Assembly (NCBI RefSeq): GCF_025821665.1
Contig: NZ_JACKSJ010000250.1
Location: 35,234-99,233, forward strand
Reading direction: 5' to 3'
Length of the DNA: 64,000 nucleotides
From: [Mycobacterium] manitobense
Lineage (GTDB): Bacteria > Actinomycetota > Actinomycetes > Mycobacteriales > Mycobacteriaceae
Positions 1 to 7,790 of the stretch are shown here, in pieces. The notes beneath the pieces were generated by a model. The model saw only the letters and a program-made list of their open reading frames with translations. It was not told the origin of the DNA and did no database searches. Numbering within the stretch: position 1 is the first letter of the stretch; every line of letters begins with the position of its first letter. A program made the translations under genes and the position numbers.

Positions 1-251
1 CGACCCTCGATCAGGACGAACGCGTACGGCGGGCGGTCGTCGTCGATGCACAGCGCGACCCGTGGATCGTGGAGCACCGCTCGGCCCTTGACCGATGTGG
101 ACCCGGTGGTGATCAGCAGATCGTCGCCTTCCAGAACGAACCACACCGGCACGACGTGTGGGCGACCGTCGCGACGACTGTTGGCCCACTTCGCCGTACG
201 GGTTCCGGCGGTGACGAAATCGCGGTACTCGGTATCCGACATGGGTGGCAT
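1..251 (-). CDS. PPOX-family (F420/flavin split-barrel) protein, 3' end outside the window
   Basis: The first 83 residues of a pyridoxamine-5'-phosphate-oxidase-like split-barrel protein are present. The reading frame opens MPPMSDTEYRDFV and continues through WANSRRDGRPHVVPVWFVLEG, LLITTGS, KGRAVLHDPRVAL and DDRPPYAFVLIEG, the usual order of PPOX-class F420-dependent enzymes of actinobacteria (TIGR03618 type). Such proteins use F420 or FMN to reduce or bind small substrates; the substrate here cannot be read. I chose the ATG at 251 because GGAG lies 6 nt upstream; an in-frame ATG at 242 is the alternative. It follows the HbpS-like gene on the same strand after 65 nt, so it is probably the last member of a 1922-to-1 operon. 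Confidence 0.8.
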   Translation of the reverse strand, partial: MPPMSDTEYRDFVTAGTRTAKWANSRRDGRPHVVPVWFVLEGDDLLITTGSTSVKGRAVLHDPRVALCIDDDRPPYAFVLIEG

Positions 252-316
252 GACTATCTCCGGGTTGAAGTCGGGAGTTCGGTATCGGCACCGCCGCGCG
301 TGGCAGCGGGTCACGG

Positions 317-730
317 CTACATCGCTGTTGCGGCCGCCTTGGCAATGGCTTTGTCCTGCTCCCCGGTGCCGCCACTGACGCCGACCGCCCCGATGATCTG
401 GTCGTTGTGCCACAGGGGCACACCACCGGCGAAGATCATGATGCGTCCGCCGTTGGAGGCGTGGATTCCGTAGAACTGTTCGCCCGGCGACGCGTTGGAC
501 GCGAGGTCCTCGGTCGAGGTGTCCAGCGCTCGCGCGGTGAAGGCCTTGTTGATCGAGATGTCGATGCTGCCGATCCAGGCGCCGTCCATTCGCACGTGGG
601 CCACGAGGTTGCCGCCGGCATCGACCACCGCGATGTTCGACGGCGACTCGATCTCGGCGGCCTTGGACGTGCCGGCGGCGATCACCCGCTGCGCGTCGTC
701 GAGGGACACCGAACTCTTACTCACGGTCAT
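317..730 (-). CDS. GlcG/HbpS-like (DUF336) protein
   Basis: A 137-aa protein of the GlcG/HbpS (DUF336) family. Visible family features are the N-terminal SLDDAQRVIAAGTSKAAEI helix, NIAVVDAGGNLVAHVRMDGAW, the INKAFTARAL segment and the glycine-rich end GGVPLWHNDQIIGAVGVSGGTGEQDK. Members bind haem or corrinoids, or occur as small companions of dehydrogenases and diol/glycolate catabolism; no enzymatic role is established here. The ATG at 730 starts MTVSKSS after a GGAGAG-containing leader; the longer open frame upstream overlaps the dehydrogenase and is not used. It sits 52 nt downstream of the formaldehyde-dehydrogenase-type gene, probably co-transcribed. Confidence 0.85.
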   Translation of the reverse strand: MTVSKSSVSLDDAQRVIAAGTSKAAEIESPSNIAVVDAGGNLVAHVRMDGAWIGSIDISINKAFTARALDTSTEDLASNASPGEQFYGIHASNGGRIMIFAGGVPLWHNDQIIGAVGVSGGTGEQDKAIAKAAATAM

Positions 731-782
731 GATGCACTCTCTCCGGTTGCCATTGTTTGAGCTCCTTTCGGTTCGGGTCGTC

Positions 783-1922
783 TCACGGGTGGAGGATGAC
801 CTTGGTCCATCCGTCGTCGCGAGCGTCGAAGTGCTGATAGCCCGTAGGAGCGTCGTCGAGCGGCAGTTCGTGGGAGACGATCCATGACGGCTTGGCCCTG
901 CCCTCGTGGATGAGGTCGCGAAGCTGGCGGTTGTAGTGCTTGACGTTGGCCTGCCCGGTGCCGATCTTTTGACCCTTGAACCAGAACTTGCCCATGTCGA
1001 AGGCGATCTTGCCCTCCTGCTCCAGCTTGTCGGGCGCATTGGGGTCCTGCGGTAAGAAGATGCCCACCACTCCGATGTGCCCGGTGAACCGCACCGAATC
1101 GACCAGCCGGTTCATGGTCATGGCCGAATCTTCGTGTCCCTGAGGGTCATGAGCTTGGTAGCCGACGCATTCGCAGCCCTTGTCGGCGCCCTGTCCCCCG
1201 GTCAGCTCCAGCACCTGCTCCACCGGATCACCCTGGGAATCGTCGATCGGGATGACGCCGATCTGTTCGGCGAGGCGCAGACGGTCGGGGTGACGGTCGA
1301 CGATCATCACCTTGCTGGCACCCTGAATCATCGCCGAGTACGCGGCCATCAAACCCACCGGGCCGGCTCCGTACACGACCACGGAGTCACCGGGCTGCAT
1401 GTCGGCCAGGCGGGTGCAGTGCCATCCTGTCGGAAAGATGTCGGAGAGCATCACGTAGTCGGTTTCCTTCTCCTGCGCGTCCTCGGGTAGGCGCAGACAG
1501 TTGAAGTCACCGAAGGGCACCCGCAGATACTCGGCTTGCCCGCCCCAGAACGGTCCCATCCCGGCGAACCCGTACGCGGCGCCGGCCATCTTCGGGTCGG
1601 GATGCACGGTCTGGCAATACGCCGTCAGACCCTCTTCGCAGTTGCGGCAGAAACCGCAACCGATGTTGAAGGGCAGGCACACCCGGTCCCCTGGAGATAC
1701 CTTGACGACTGCATTGCCGACCTCGGCGACGATGCCCAGATTCTCGTGCCCGAGGACCATTCCCGGCTCCAGGTCGGTGCGGCCCTCGTACATGTGCAGG
1801 TCCGACCCGCAGATGTTGGTGGCGGTGATCTTCACCAGCACGTCGGTCGGGTGCTCGATCTTGGCATCCGGAACGTCTTTGACGACGACGTCACGCGGTC
1901 CGTCGTACACAAGTGCTTTCAT
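783..1922 (-). CDS. glutathione-independent formaldehyde dehydrogenase-type zinc alcohol dehydrogenase
   Basis: A 379-aa medium-chain zinc dehydrogenase. It shows the catalytic zinc region (ICGSDLHMYEGR, GHENLGIV), the structural-zinc cysteine cluster CGFCRNCEEGLTAYC, and the Rossmann motif VVYGAGPVGLMAA. The insert GYQAHDPQGHEDSAMTMNRLV and the FDMGKFWFKGQKIGTGQANVK segment are typical of the glutathione-independent formaldehyde dehydrogenase group, which oxidises formaldehyde or related alcohols with bound NAD. The ATG at 1922 has GGGAGG 7 nt upstream. It heads a leftward operon and is divergent from the DJ-1 gene. A second paralogue of the same broad type lies at 3288-4436. Exact substrate is inferred only. 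Confidence 0.9.
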   Translation of the reverse strand: MKALVYDGPRDVVVKDVPDAKIEHPTDVLVKITATNICGSDLHMYEGRTDLEPGMVLGHENLGIVAEVGNAVVKVSPGDRVCLPFNIGCGFCRNCEEGLTAYCQTVHPDPKMAGAAYGFAGMGPFWGGQAEYLRVPFGDFNCLRLPEDAQEKETDYVMLSDIFPTGWHCTRLADMQPGDSVVVYGAGPVGLMAAYSAMIQGASKVMIVDRHPDRLRLAEQIGVIPIDDSQGDPVEQVLELTGGQGADKGCECVGYQAHDPQGHEDSAMTMNRLVDSVRFTGHIGVVGIFLPQDPNAPDKLEQEGKIAFDMGKFWFKGQKIGTGQANVKHYNRQLRDLIHEGRAKPSWIVSHELPLDDAPTGYQHFDARDDGWTKVILHP

Positions 1923-2263
1923 TCGCGAGCCTCCCTGGTGTGATGTCGCTCTGTCCGTGCCTGCCTCCTTGTAGTGTGCGTGCCCGAGGCGGCCCCGGGG
2001 ACTGGGCCAGTGAGCCGAATATTCGGGGCCGAGTTCGCCCTGTCAGTACAGGCCGCGCAGATCATCCCGAGTCCGGCGGCGACCGTGGGCCATGGAAGGC
2101 GGCGGACACGGCACACCGGGACGAACTTTCGACCTCACGTTCACACCAGCGGGACCAGGACATCGGCGGCGCGACGGCCGAGCCTTGGACAGCAGGCGCC
2201 AGCACCAACAGCGCAACGACGGACGAGGCTGCGGTAGTCGTCCCGAAGGAAATGGAGTCTCCT
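1923..2263. promoter_or_regulatory. divergent promoter region with 12-bp palindrome CCGAATATTCGG
   Basis: This 341-nt gene-free stretch separates the leftward dehydrogenase operon from the rightward DJ-1 gene. I see no supported gene in it. It contains a perfect palindrome, CCGAATATTCGG, at 2015-2026, a plausible operator in the middle of the region. Several long open frames cross it, but they lack ribosome binding sites and any family resemblance. Confidence 0.4.
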
Positions 2264-2830
2264 ATGGCGAATACATTGCAGGGCAAGCGGGTCGCGATCT
2301 TGGCTGCGGACGGCGTGGAACGCGTCGAGTTGGAGACCCCGCGCGAGGCGGTGAAGGACGCGGGCGGGGAAACCGAACTGTTGTCATTGAATTCGGGTGA
2401 GATTCAGGCGCGCAACAACGACCTCGAATCGGCGGGAACGTTCACCGTCGACCGACTGGTCGCCGACGCATCGGTCGACGACTACGACGCGTTGTTGCTG
2501 CCCGGCGGAACTGTCAATCCCGACAAGCTTCGCATCGATGACACAGCTGTCTCTTTCGTGCGTGACTTCGTGAGCTCGGGAAAGCCGGTGGCGACGATCT
2601 GCCACGGCCCGTGGACGCTGGTCGAGGCTGGGGTCGTCGACGGCCGGACACTCACGTCCTATCCCAGCGTGCGCACCGACCTCCGCAACGCCGGCGCCAC
2701 TGTCGTAGACGAGGAAGTCGTCATCGACGGGAACCTGATCTCCAGTCGGTCACCCGACGACCTGCCCGCATTCTGCGATGCGATCGTCGACGCATTCGCC
2801 CAGTCCCCGGCGGGCGCAGTGGGACGGTGA
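2264..2830 (+). CDS. DJ-1/PfpI family type-1 glutamine-amidotransferase-like protein
   Basis: A 188-aa PfpI/DJ-1 superfamily protein. It opens MANTLQGKRVAILAADGVE, has the early glutamate (ERVELETPREA) and the nucleophile elbow ATICHGPW with Cys113 next to His114, as in bacterial PfpI-like proteins. Family members act as glyoxalases/deglycases, proteases or chaperones against carbonyl stress; which applies cannot be decided. I chose ATG 2264 because GGAG lies 6 nt upstream; an upstream ATG at 2252 is too close to its own AAGGA. Its neighbours, formaldehyde- and aldehyde-type dehydrogenases, fit a role in reactive carbonyl handling. Confidence 0.88.
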   Translation: MANTLQGKRVAILAADGVERVELETPREAVKDAGGETELLSLNSGEIQARNNDLESAGTFTVDRLVADASVDDYDALLLPGGTVNPDKLRIDDTAVSFVRDFVSSGKPVATICHGPWTLVEAGVVDGRTLTSYPSVRTDLRNAGATVVDEEVVIDGNLISSRSPDDLPAFCDAIVDAFAQSPAGAVGR

Positions 2831-2906
2831 CGTCGACGTCCGTCTCGCCATTGCGGCCGGATCCTCTGCTCCTCCGGTCATCAACCACCTAGGAAGAAAG
2901 GCCACC

Positions 2907-3203
2907 ATGGCTACCAAGGCATTGCTCGTACGGCTCGAAGCCAAGCCCGGCAAGGAAAGCGCGGTCGAGGAATTTCTGGTCTCTGCGCTCCCGCTCGTCG
3001 AGCAGGAACCCGACACGAAACCGTGGTTCGCAGTTCGGTTCGGCCCGTCGACGTTCGGCATCTTCGACGCCTTCCCCGACGACGCGGCACGCGAGGCTCA
3101 TCTGGGCGGCGCTGTCGGAAAAGCCCTCGCGGAGAAGGCCGACGAGCTCTTCGCCTCGCCACCCGACATCAGCAGCCTCGACGTCCTCGCCAACAAGCTG
3201 TGA
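2907..3203 (+). CDS. small antibiotic-biosynthesis-monooxygenase (ABM) domain protein
   Basis: A 98-aa single-domain protein with the ABM/ferredoxin-like pattern: TKALLVRLEAKPGKESAVEEFL, then ALPLVEQEPDTKPWFAVRFG, then FDAFPDDAAREAHLGG and KALAEKADELF. Such dimeric alpha-beta barrel proteins are quinol/haem monooxygenases or detoxification accessories. ATG 2907 is preceded by AGGAAGAAAGG. It lies 76 nt after the DJ-1 gene and 84 nt before the second alcohol dehydrogenase, all on the plus strand, so the three probably form one unit. Confidence 0.85.
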   Translation: MATKALLVRLEAKPGKESAVEEFLVSALPLVEQEPDTKPWFAVRFGPSTFGIFDAFPDDAAREAHLGGAVGKALAEKADELFASPPDISSLDVLANKL

Positions 3204-3287
3204 CGCCGCAGCGGTGGTGACCGTTGTCGGCGGCGAGGCGCGCCCCAACACCCACCTGCAACCAAAATCGATTTCATTGGAGGAAGC

Positions 3288-4436
3288 GTGAAGGCCATGA
3301 CGTACCGCGGTCCCTATAAGGTCCGCATCGAAGAGAAGGACATTCCGGCGATCGAGCATCCGAATGATGCGATCGTGCGGGTGAAGTTGGCGGCGATCTG
3401 CGGATCCGACTTGCACCTTTATCACGGCTTGATGCCGGATACCCGGGTCGGTCACACCTTCGGACACGAGTTCATCGGGGTCGTGGAGAAGGTCGGTTCG
3501 TCTGTGCAGAACGTCAAGCCGGGCGACCGGGTGATGGTTCCGTTCAACATCTATTGCGGATCCTGTTACTTCTGCGCCAGGGGCCTCTACTCCAACTGTC
3601 ACAACGTGAATCCGAACGCCACCGCCGTGGGCGGAATCTACGGCTACTCGCATACATGCGGTGGCTACGACGGCGGCCAGGCCGAGTTCGTGCGGGTGCC
3701 GTTCGCCGATGTCGGTCCTTCGGTGATCCCTGAGTGGATGGAGGACGAAGATGCGTTGCTGTGCACCGACGCGTTGGCGACGGGCTACTTCGGCGCACAG
3801 CTCGGTGACATCGTCGAAGGAGACACCGTTGTCGTCTTCGGGGCCGGGCCGGTCGGCCTCTACGCGGCGAAGAGCTCCTGGTTGATGGGGGCCAGCCGAG
3901 TCATCGTCATCGACCACCTCCAGTACCGGTTGGAAAAGGCCCGCAGTTTCGCGAACGCTGAAACCTACAACTTCGGCGAATACGACGACATCGTGCTGGA
4001 GATGAAGAAGGCGACCGATTTCCTCGGCGCCGACGTGGCGATCGACGCTGTCGGCGCAGAAGCGGACGGCAATCTGCTGCAACACGTGACCACGTCGAAA
4101 TTCAAGATGCAGGGCGGATCCCCGATCGCTCTCAACTGGGCGATCGATTCAGTCCGCAAGGGCGGGACAGTCTCGGTGGTAGGCGCGTACGGGCCGCTGT
4201 TCAGTGCGGTGAAGTTCGGCGATGCCATGAACAAAGGCCTCACCATCCATACCAACCAGTGCCCGGTGAAGCGGCAGTGGCCGCGACTCTGGTCCCATAT
4301 TCAGAACGGCTACATCAAGCCGAATGAGATTGTCACGCATCGCATCCCGCTTGAGCACATCGCGGAGGGTTATCACATCTTCTCCTCCAAGTTGGACGAC
4401 ATCATCAAGCCGGTCGTTCTCGTCAACCAGAACTGA
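3288..4436 (+). CDS. zinc-dependent alcohol dehydrogenase (FdhA/threonine-dehydrogenase-like)
   Basis: A 382-aa medium-chain dehydrogenase with the catalytic zinc site AAICGSDLHLYHG and FGHEFIGVVE, the four-cysteine structural zinc loop CGSCYFCARGLYSNC, and the nucleotide-binding motif VVVFGAGPVGLYAAKSSW. The long substrate-domain segment with GYSHTCGGYDGGQAEFVRVPFAD and the NQCPVKRQW stretch near the C-terminus resemble the formaldehyde dehydrogenase-like subgroup. Start is GTG 3288 with GGAGG 4 nt upstream. It is a distant paralogue of the 783-1922 gene with the same cofactor fold. The true alcohol or aldehyde substrate is unknown. Confidence 0.9.
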   Translation: MKAMTYRGPYKVRIEEKDIPAIEHPNDAIVRVKLAAICGSDLHLYHGLMPDTRVGHTFGHEFIGVVEKVGSSVQNVKPGDRVMVPFNIYCGSCYFCARGLYSNCHNVNPNATAVGGIYGYSHTCGGYDGGQAEFVRVPFADVGPSVIPEWMEDEDALLCTDALATGYFGAQLGDIVEGDTVVVFGAGPVGLYAAKSSWLMGASRVIVIDHLQYRLEKARSFANAETYNFGEYDDIVLEMKKATDFLGADVAIDAVGAEADGNLLQHVTTSKFKMQGGSPIALNWAIDSVRKGGTVSVVGAYGPLFSAVKFGDAMNKGLTIHTNQCPVKRQWPRLWSHIQNGYIKPNEIVTHRIPLEHIAEGYHIFSSKLDDIIKPVVLVNQN

Positions 4437-4452
4437 ACACAGGAGAACCGAT

Positions 4453-5025
4453 ATGACTCAGGCATCAGAACGCGTGCCCGCCTACTCGCCGGATCATCCC
4501 CCGGTGCCCGACAGCGACGAATTACGGGCCCGTATTCCGGGTTGGGGCGCTGATCTGGACAAAAAGGATCGACCGTCAGTTCCCAAGCTGAAATTCCTCG
4601 ATACGGGTGCTCATTGGGACTTTCCCGAACGCCAGCCCGAGAAGTGGCCGCGTGAGCGGTCCATCGAGCATCGCTTCCTGACCCCGGTGTTCGGAACCGC
4701 GCAGCCTCCCGCTGGGCTGTCGGGCGTCCTGCGCAGATTCGCGTACAAGTTCAGCGAGGGTCGCGCCGCGCACTGGATGATTTTGCTCTACGCGGACCGC
4801 GTCGACGCCGGCGAGCACCACCTCCGCTCGCTGCTGAGCTTGCGTCCGGACAACCCGATCACCGAGACGGGCATCAAGACCGAGTTCACCCACAACGGAA
4901 TCCGGTCGAGGATTGGCCGGAATCGGGTCGACGTAAAGCACATGTGGGTGGATCCGATCATCGTCGCCGGCCCGTGGCTTCTGTCCATCTATCTCGTGAG
5001 AAGACTGTTCAAACGCAAGAAGTAG
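4453..5025 (+). CDS. hypothetical membrane-anchored protein
   Basis: A 190-aa protein I cannot assign to a named family. It begins MTQASERVPAYSPDHPPVPD, is hydrophilic and Pro/Arg-rich through its first half, has a middle helix-rich part (GVLRRFAYKFSEGRAAHWMILLYADRVDAGEHHLRSL), and ends in a hydrophobic stretch IIVAGPWLLSIYLVRRLF followed by KRKK. That ending looks like one C-terminal membrane segment with a cytoplasmic basic tail. ATG 4453 has AGGAG 7 nt upstream. It starts 16 nt after the alcohol dehydrogenase stop and is therefore probably translated from the same message. Confidence 0.75.
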   Translation: MTQASERVPAYSPDHPPVPDSDELRARIPGWGADLDKKDRPSVPKLKFLDTGAHWDFPERQPEKWPRERSIEHRFLTPVFGTAQPPAGLSGVLRRFAYKFSEGRAAHWMILLYADRVDAGEHHLRSLLSLRPDNPITETGIKTEFTHNGIRSRIGRNRVDVKHMWVDPIIVAGPWLLSIYLVRRLFKRKK

Positions 5026-5100
5026 CGAGGAGTCGGTCAGATTCATCATCTGCAACTTGCTATCCTTCGGCCCACAGAACTGAGGCCACAGGAGGGCGCC

Positions 5101-5799
5101 GTGAACAGGCCGACCGGGCGGGAGCCCGACAAGGTCGGGCGGCCGAGACACCTCGACGACGATACCGAGCGCCGCAAGATCATGGACGCCGCTGTGCAGG
5201 TGATCGCCCGCAACGGCTACGGGCAGATGTCTGTTGGCGACGTCCTGGCCGAGGCACAGCTCTCGACGACCAGCTTTTACCGGCACTTCCACTCCAAGGA
5301 CGCGCTGCTAGCCGCCGTAATCCGTCGGGACGGCGAATCGGCGCAACGCGCGATGCAGCAGACGATCGGAGCCGCAGCTGGGCCCGTCGCGGGTCTACTG
5401 GCCTGGCTGGATGGGCTGTTGGACCACTTCTATGAACCCAGAAAGGCTGCGCGCACAGCACTTTTCACCAGTCCCGAGATCCTCAGTTCCTTGAGAATGA
5501 ACAGCGAGGTCATGGAGGAGATGCGCTCGATCCTCACCCAGCCGCTGGTCGACGTGCTCCGCGCCGGGCACCGGGCAGGCGTCCTGCATTCGCCCAAGCC
5601 GGCGGCGGACGCCGTCAGCCTGTTCGCTCTGGTCAGCAGCACCGCCACATCACCACGCGGTTACCCTGGCAACCGAAAAAGGGCGCGAGCGCACGTGTTA
5701 CGGTTCGCGTGGCCGGCGCTGGCCATCTCCGGCGACCCAGCACGCGTCGCCCGATCGAGTCAGCGCTCACGCCAGCCTCGTAAGGAGCATGCATCCTGA
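5101..5799 (+). CDS. TetR/AcrR family transcriptional regulator
   Basis: A 232-aa TetR-type repressor. The DNA-binding domain is at residues 20-70: ERRKIMDAAVQVIARNGYGQMSV followed by LAEAQLSTTSFYRHFHSKDALLAAV. The C-terminal ligand domain is helical and not assignable to a ligand. GTG 5101 has AGGAGG 8 nt upstream. The 3' end overlaps the convergent thiolase-fold gene by 33 nt, so the two messages are complementary there. Its target is not evident; the dehydrogenase group upstream or the lipid genes downstream are both possible. Confidence 0.88.
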   Translation: MNRPTGREPDKVGRPRHLDDDTERRKIMDAAVQVIARNGYGQMSVGDVLAEAQLSTTSFYRHFHSKDALLAAVIRRDGESAQRAMQQTIGAAAGPVAGLLAWLDGLLDHFYEPRKAARTALFTSPEILSSLRMNSEVMEEMRSILTQPLVDVLRAGHRAGVLHSPKPAADAVSLFALVSSTATSPRGYPGNRKRARAHVLRFAWPALAISGDPARVARSSQRSRQPRKEHAS

Positions 5800-6951
5800 A
5801 ATCGGGCCGCCGCCGTTGGACACCACGGCAACCTCCGGCCTACCGGGGACCTGTCGTGCGCCTGATTCTCCCCGCAGCTGCAAGACCGCCTCGTGGAGAT
5901 AGCCGTATCCGTGCAGCCGTCCACCCGACAGCTGACCCCCGTTGGTGTTCAGCGGCAGTTCGCCGTCAAGCGCGATACGGGTGCCGCCCTCGATGAAGGG
6001 CCCGCTTTCGCCGTGCCCACAGAAGCCGAGAGCCTCCAACCACGACATCGTCAACCAGCTGAATCCGTCGTACAACTCCGCGACGTCGACATCGCCGGGC
6101 CGCAATTCGCTTCGTGACCACATGTGCGCGGCGGAGGTGCGCGCCGGCATCGTCGTCAAGTCTGGCCACTGCTCCCAGGACGGGCGGCCGCCGAGGGCGG
6201 TCCCGACGGCGTCGACCTGCGCAACCAGATGGTCCACGTCCGCTGCGTGTTCGACCGCAGACACCACCAGGGCGGTGGAGCCGTCGACAGGAACATCGCA
6301 GTCGTACAAGCGAAACGGTGACGACACCATCCTCGAGCTCAGATAATCGTCGAGGGTCAACGGCGCGCGGAACACCGCCGCCGGGTTGAGCGCAGCATTC
6401 CGACGGGCATTCAGCGCGATCTGTGCCATCTGCTCTTGTGTTGTCCCGAATTCATGAAAGTGTCGCCGGGCGTAAAGCGCTAGCCAGTTCGCCGCGGAGT
6501 AAGCGCGGAACGGGATCAACCACTGCTGTGGCCCGTCGACTTGGCCGCTACCCACGCCGATGCCAGAACGCCGCCCGTTGCCCTGTGCGGTTGACTCGGT
6601 GACGGTGCGGTACACCAGGACATGGCGGGCCAGTCCCATCGATACAGCCATCACCGCGTTGATCACCGCCTGCAGCTGTCCCGGACCCTCGGCGCCGCCG
6701 CTGTGCCAGCGCAGCGACAAGCGCAACGCGTCGTGCACTTCCGGCGAGCTGGGGCCAGAGAACCCGGCAAAACCGGTGACTCCTCCCGGATAGGTTGCCA
6801 AACCGTCGATTTCGGCAACCGTCAGTCGCGCATCGGCGATGGCGGCAAGCGCGGCGTCGATTGTCAGATCGAGCGCGTCACGACCGAGCCGCCGCCCCAC
6901 CTGCGATTGGCCTATACCGGAGATGACGGCTCGGCGCTCGGCGTCGGTCAC
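5767..6951 (-). CDS. thiolase-fold enzyme of the SCP-x/Ltp2 type (no thiolase cysteine)
   Basis: A 394-aa thiolase-superfamily protein opening MTDAERRAVISGIGQSQVGRR. At the position where thiolases carry the nucleophile (GG.CASG) this protein reads RWHSGGAEGPGQLQAVI, with no cysteine. It keeps DVDVAELYDGFSWL and the C-terminal GGRLHGYGYLHEAVLQLRG, where Ltp2-type steroid side-chain aldolases have catalytic tyrosines instead. Family knowledge: Ltp2 enzymes work only with a DUF35 partner, and such a partner is encoded immediately upstream with a 4-nt overlap. I infer an acyl-CoA lyase (retro-aldol) or non-thiolytic role in sterol or lipid breakdown, not classical thiolysis. Confidence 0.85.
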   Translation of the reverse strand: MTDAERRAVISGIGQSQVGRRLGRDALDLTIDAALAAIADARLTVAEIDGLATYPGGVTGFAGFSGPSSPEVHDALRLSLRWHSGGAEGPGQLQAVINAVMAVSMGLARHVLVYRTVTESTAQGNGRRSGIGVGSGQVDGPQQWLIPFRAYSAANWLALYARRHFHEFGTTQEQMAQIALNARRNAALNPAAVFRAPLTLDDYLSSRMVSSPFRLYDCDVPVDGSTALVVSAVEHAADVDHLVAQVDAVGTALGGRPSWEQWPDLTTMPARTSAAHMWSRSELRPGDVDVAELYDGFSWLTMSWLEALGFCGHGESGPFIEGGTRIALDGELPLNTNGGQLSGGRLHGYGYLHEAVLQLRGESGARQVPGRPEVAVVSNGGGPISGCMLLTRLA

Positions 6952-7358
6952 GACGTGACCGGCCGGAACACCGGGAGGTGGATCGGCGTGTGGTCCTCGA
7001 AGACGACCTCGACCCGCATTCCCATACGCATGGCATCTGGTGCGACGTCAACGATGCTGGTCATCAGCCGAAGGCCAACCTGCTCGTCCATCTCCACCAC
7101 GCCGATGATGTAACTATCGGCGGTACCGTCCCACGGCTGATGGTTGACCGTGTACGAGTAGACCGTTCCACGACCTCCAACGACGCGTGGAGCGACATCG
7201 CGACCCCCACAATTGGGGCAGTACGACGTCGGCGGATGGACGAAATACGAGCACGCCGAACAGCACAGGAAGCGTAGGCGGCCGTCCGCGCCCGAGGTCC
7301 AGAAGAATGCGCTCGGACCTTCTGTTGCAGGCAAGACACGATGCGGTTTGTCGGGCAA
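6948..7358 (-). CDS. DUF35 zinc-ribbon/OB-fold partner protein
   Basis: A DUF35 (acyl-CoA-associated OB-fold) protein with an N-terminal rubredoxin-like zinc ribbon, CCSACSYFVHPPTSYCPNC, followed by the OB-fold GRGTVYSYTVNHQPW and EVVFEDHTPIHLPVFRP. These small proteins pair with thiolase-fold enzymes, as ChsH2 does with Ltp2, and here the stop overlaps the thiolase-fold start by 4 nt. I prefer the TTG at 7358, which has GGAG 5 nt upstream and gives 136 aa beginning PDKPHRVLPATEG. A GTG at 7403 would give 151 aa but has no Shine-Dalgarno and abuts promoter-like sequence. Confidence 0.82.
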   Translation of the reverse strand: MPDKPHRVLPATEGPSAFFWTSGADGRLRFLCCSACSYFVHPPTSYCPNCGGRDVAPRVVGGRGTVYSYTVNHQPWDGTADSYIIGVVEMDEQVGLRLMTSIVDVAPDAMRMGMRVEVVFEDHTPIHLPVFRPVTS

Positions 7359-7403
7359 GGTGTCTCCATCCTTCGCTACACCCTTGCGTTCATGGACTGC
7401 CAC

Positions 7404-7430
7404 AGACTATACAAATCATATTTGTAAAAT
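7404..7430. promoter_or_regulatory. AT-rich promoter with inverted repeat ACAAAT-N3-ATTTGT
   Basis: In otherwise GC-rich DNA, 7411-7425 forms the inverted repeat ACAAAT-CAT-ATTTGT. On the minus strand it overlaps candidate -10 hexamers (TATGAT, TATAGT) for the DUF35/Ltp2-like operon, and it also lies upstream of the P450 stub on the plus strand. This is the usual layout of a TetR-family operator controlling a divergent pair. The regulator is not identified; the TetR at 5101 is one candidate. Confidence 0.5.
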
Positions 7431-7549
7431 GGTTTGACTGCCGAACACCGACGGGTGCGCCGCATTGCATCGTGAAGAATCCGCATCCAGGATCACCACT
7501 CGGCCTGCATCAGGACTACATCAGCATGCGGGACTGCAAAGGGAGTTCT

Positions 7550-7786
7550 GTGACTAAGGAGTACGAGACGTCAGGCCTGAACCTGTTGGCGGCGCCGAGG
7601 TTGACCCGGCACCCTCCGCCCGCATACCGGATGCTGCGCGAGTCTTCCCCGGTGATGCGAGTCGATGGCATCGGCGTGCTGGTCAGCACGTGGGACCTGG
7701 TGGACAAGGTCCTGCACGAGCCGGAGCTGTATTCGTCGGCGTTGACGTCGGGCATGCTGACGACCCTGCACGAAGCACGAGCGTAG
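7550..7786 (+). pseudogene. truncated cytochrome P450 (N-terminal stub)
   Basis: A 78-codon frame opening GTG ACT AAG with GGGAG 4 nt upstream. Its product matches the N-terminal region of mycobacterial P450s: LNLLAAPRLTRHPPPAYRML, then RVDGIGVLVSTWDLVDKVLHEPELYSSA. It stops after MLTTLHEARA, before any I-helix, ExxR or haem-cysteine motif, and only 4 nt later the enoyl-CoA hydratase begins. About four fifths of the P450 is therefore missing, consistent with a deletion that joined the P450 start to the downstream gene. Promoter and ribosome binding site appear intact, so the stub may still be translated. Confidence 0.75.
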
Positions 7787-7790
7787 CTCC

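Noticed and set aside
2889..4085. 398-codon frame antisense to the ABM and alcohol dehydrogenase genes
   Set aside because: The plus-strand genes have strong domain evidence and RBS; this frame has none.
5101..5799. Assigning the TetR at 5101 as regulator of the 7411 palindrome
   Set aside because: The operator is 1.6 kb away and no copy of it occurs at the tetR promoter, so the link is not supported.
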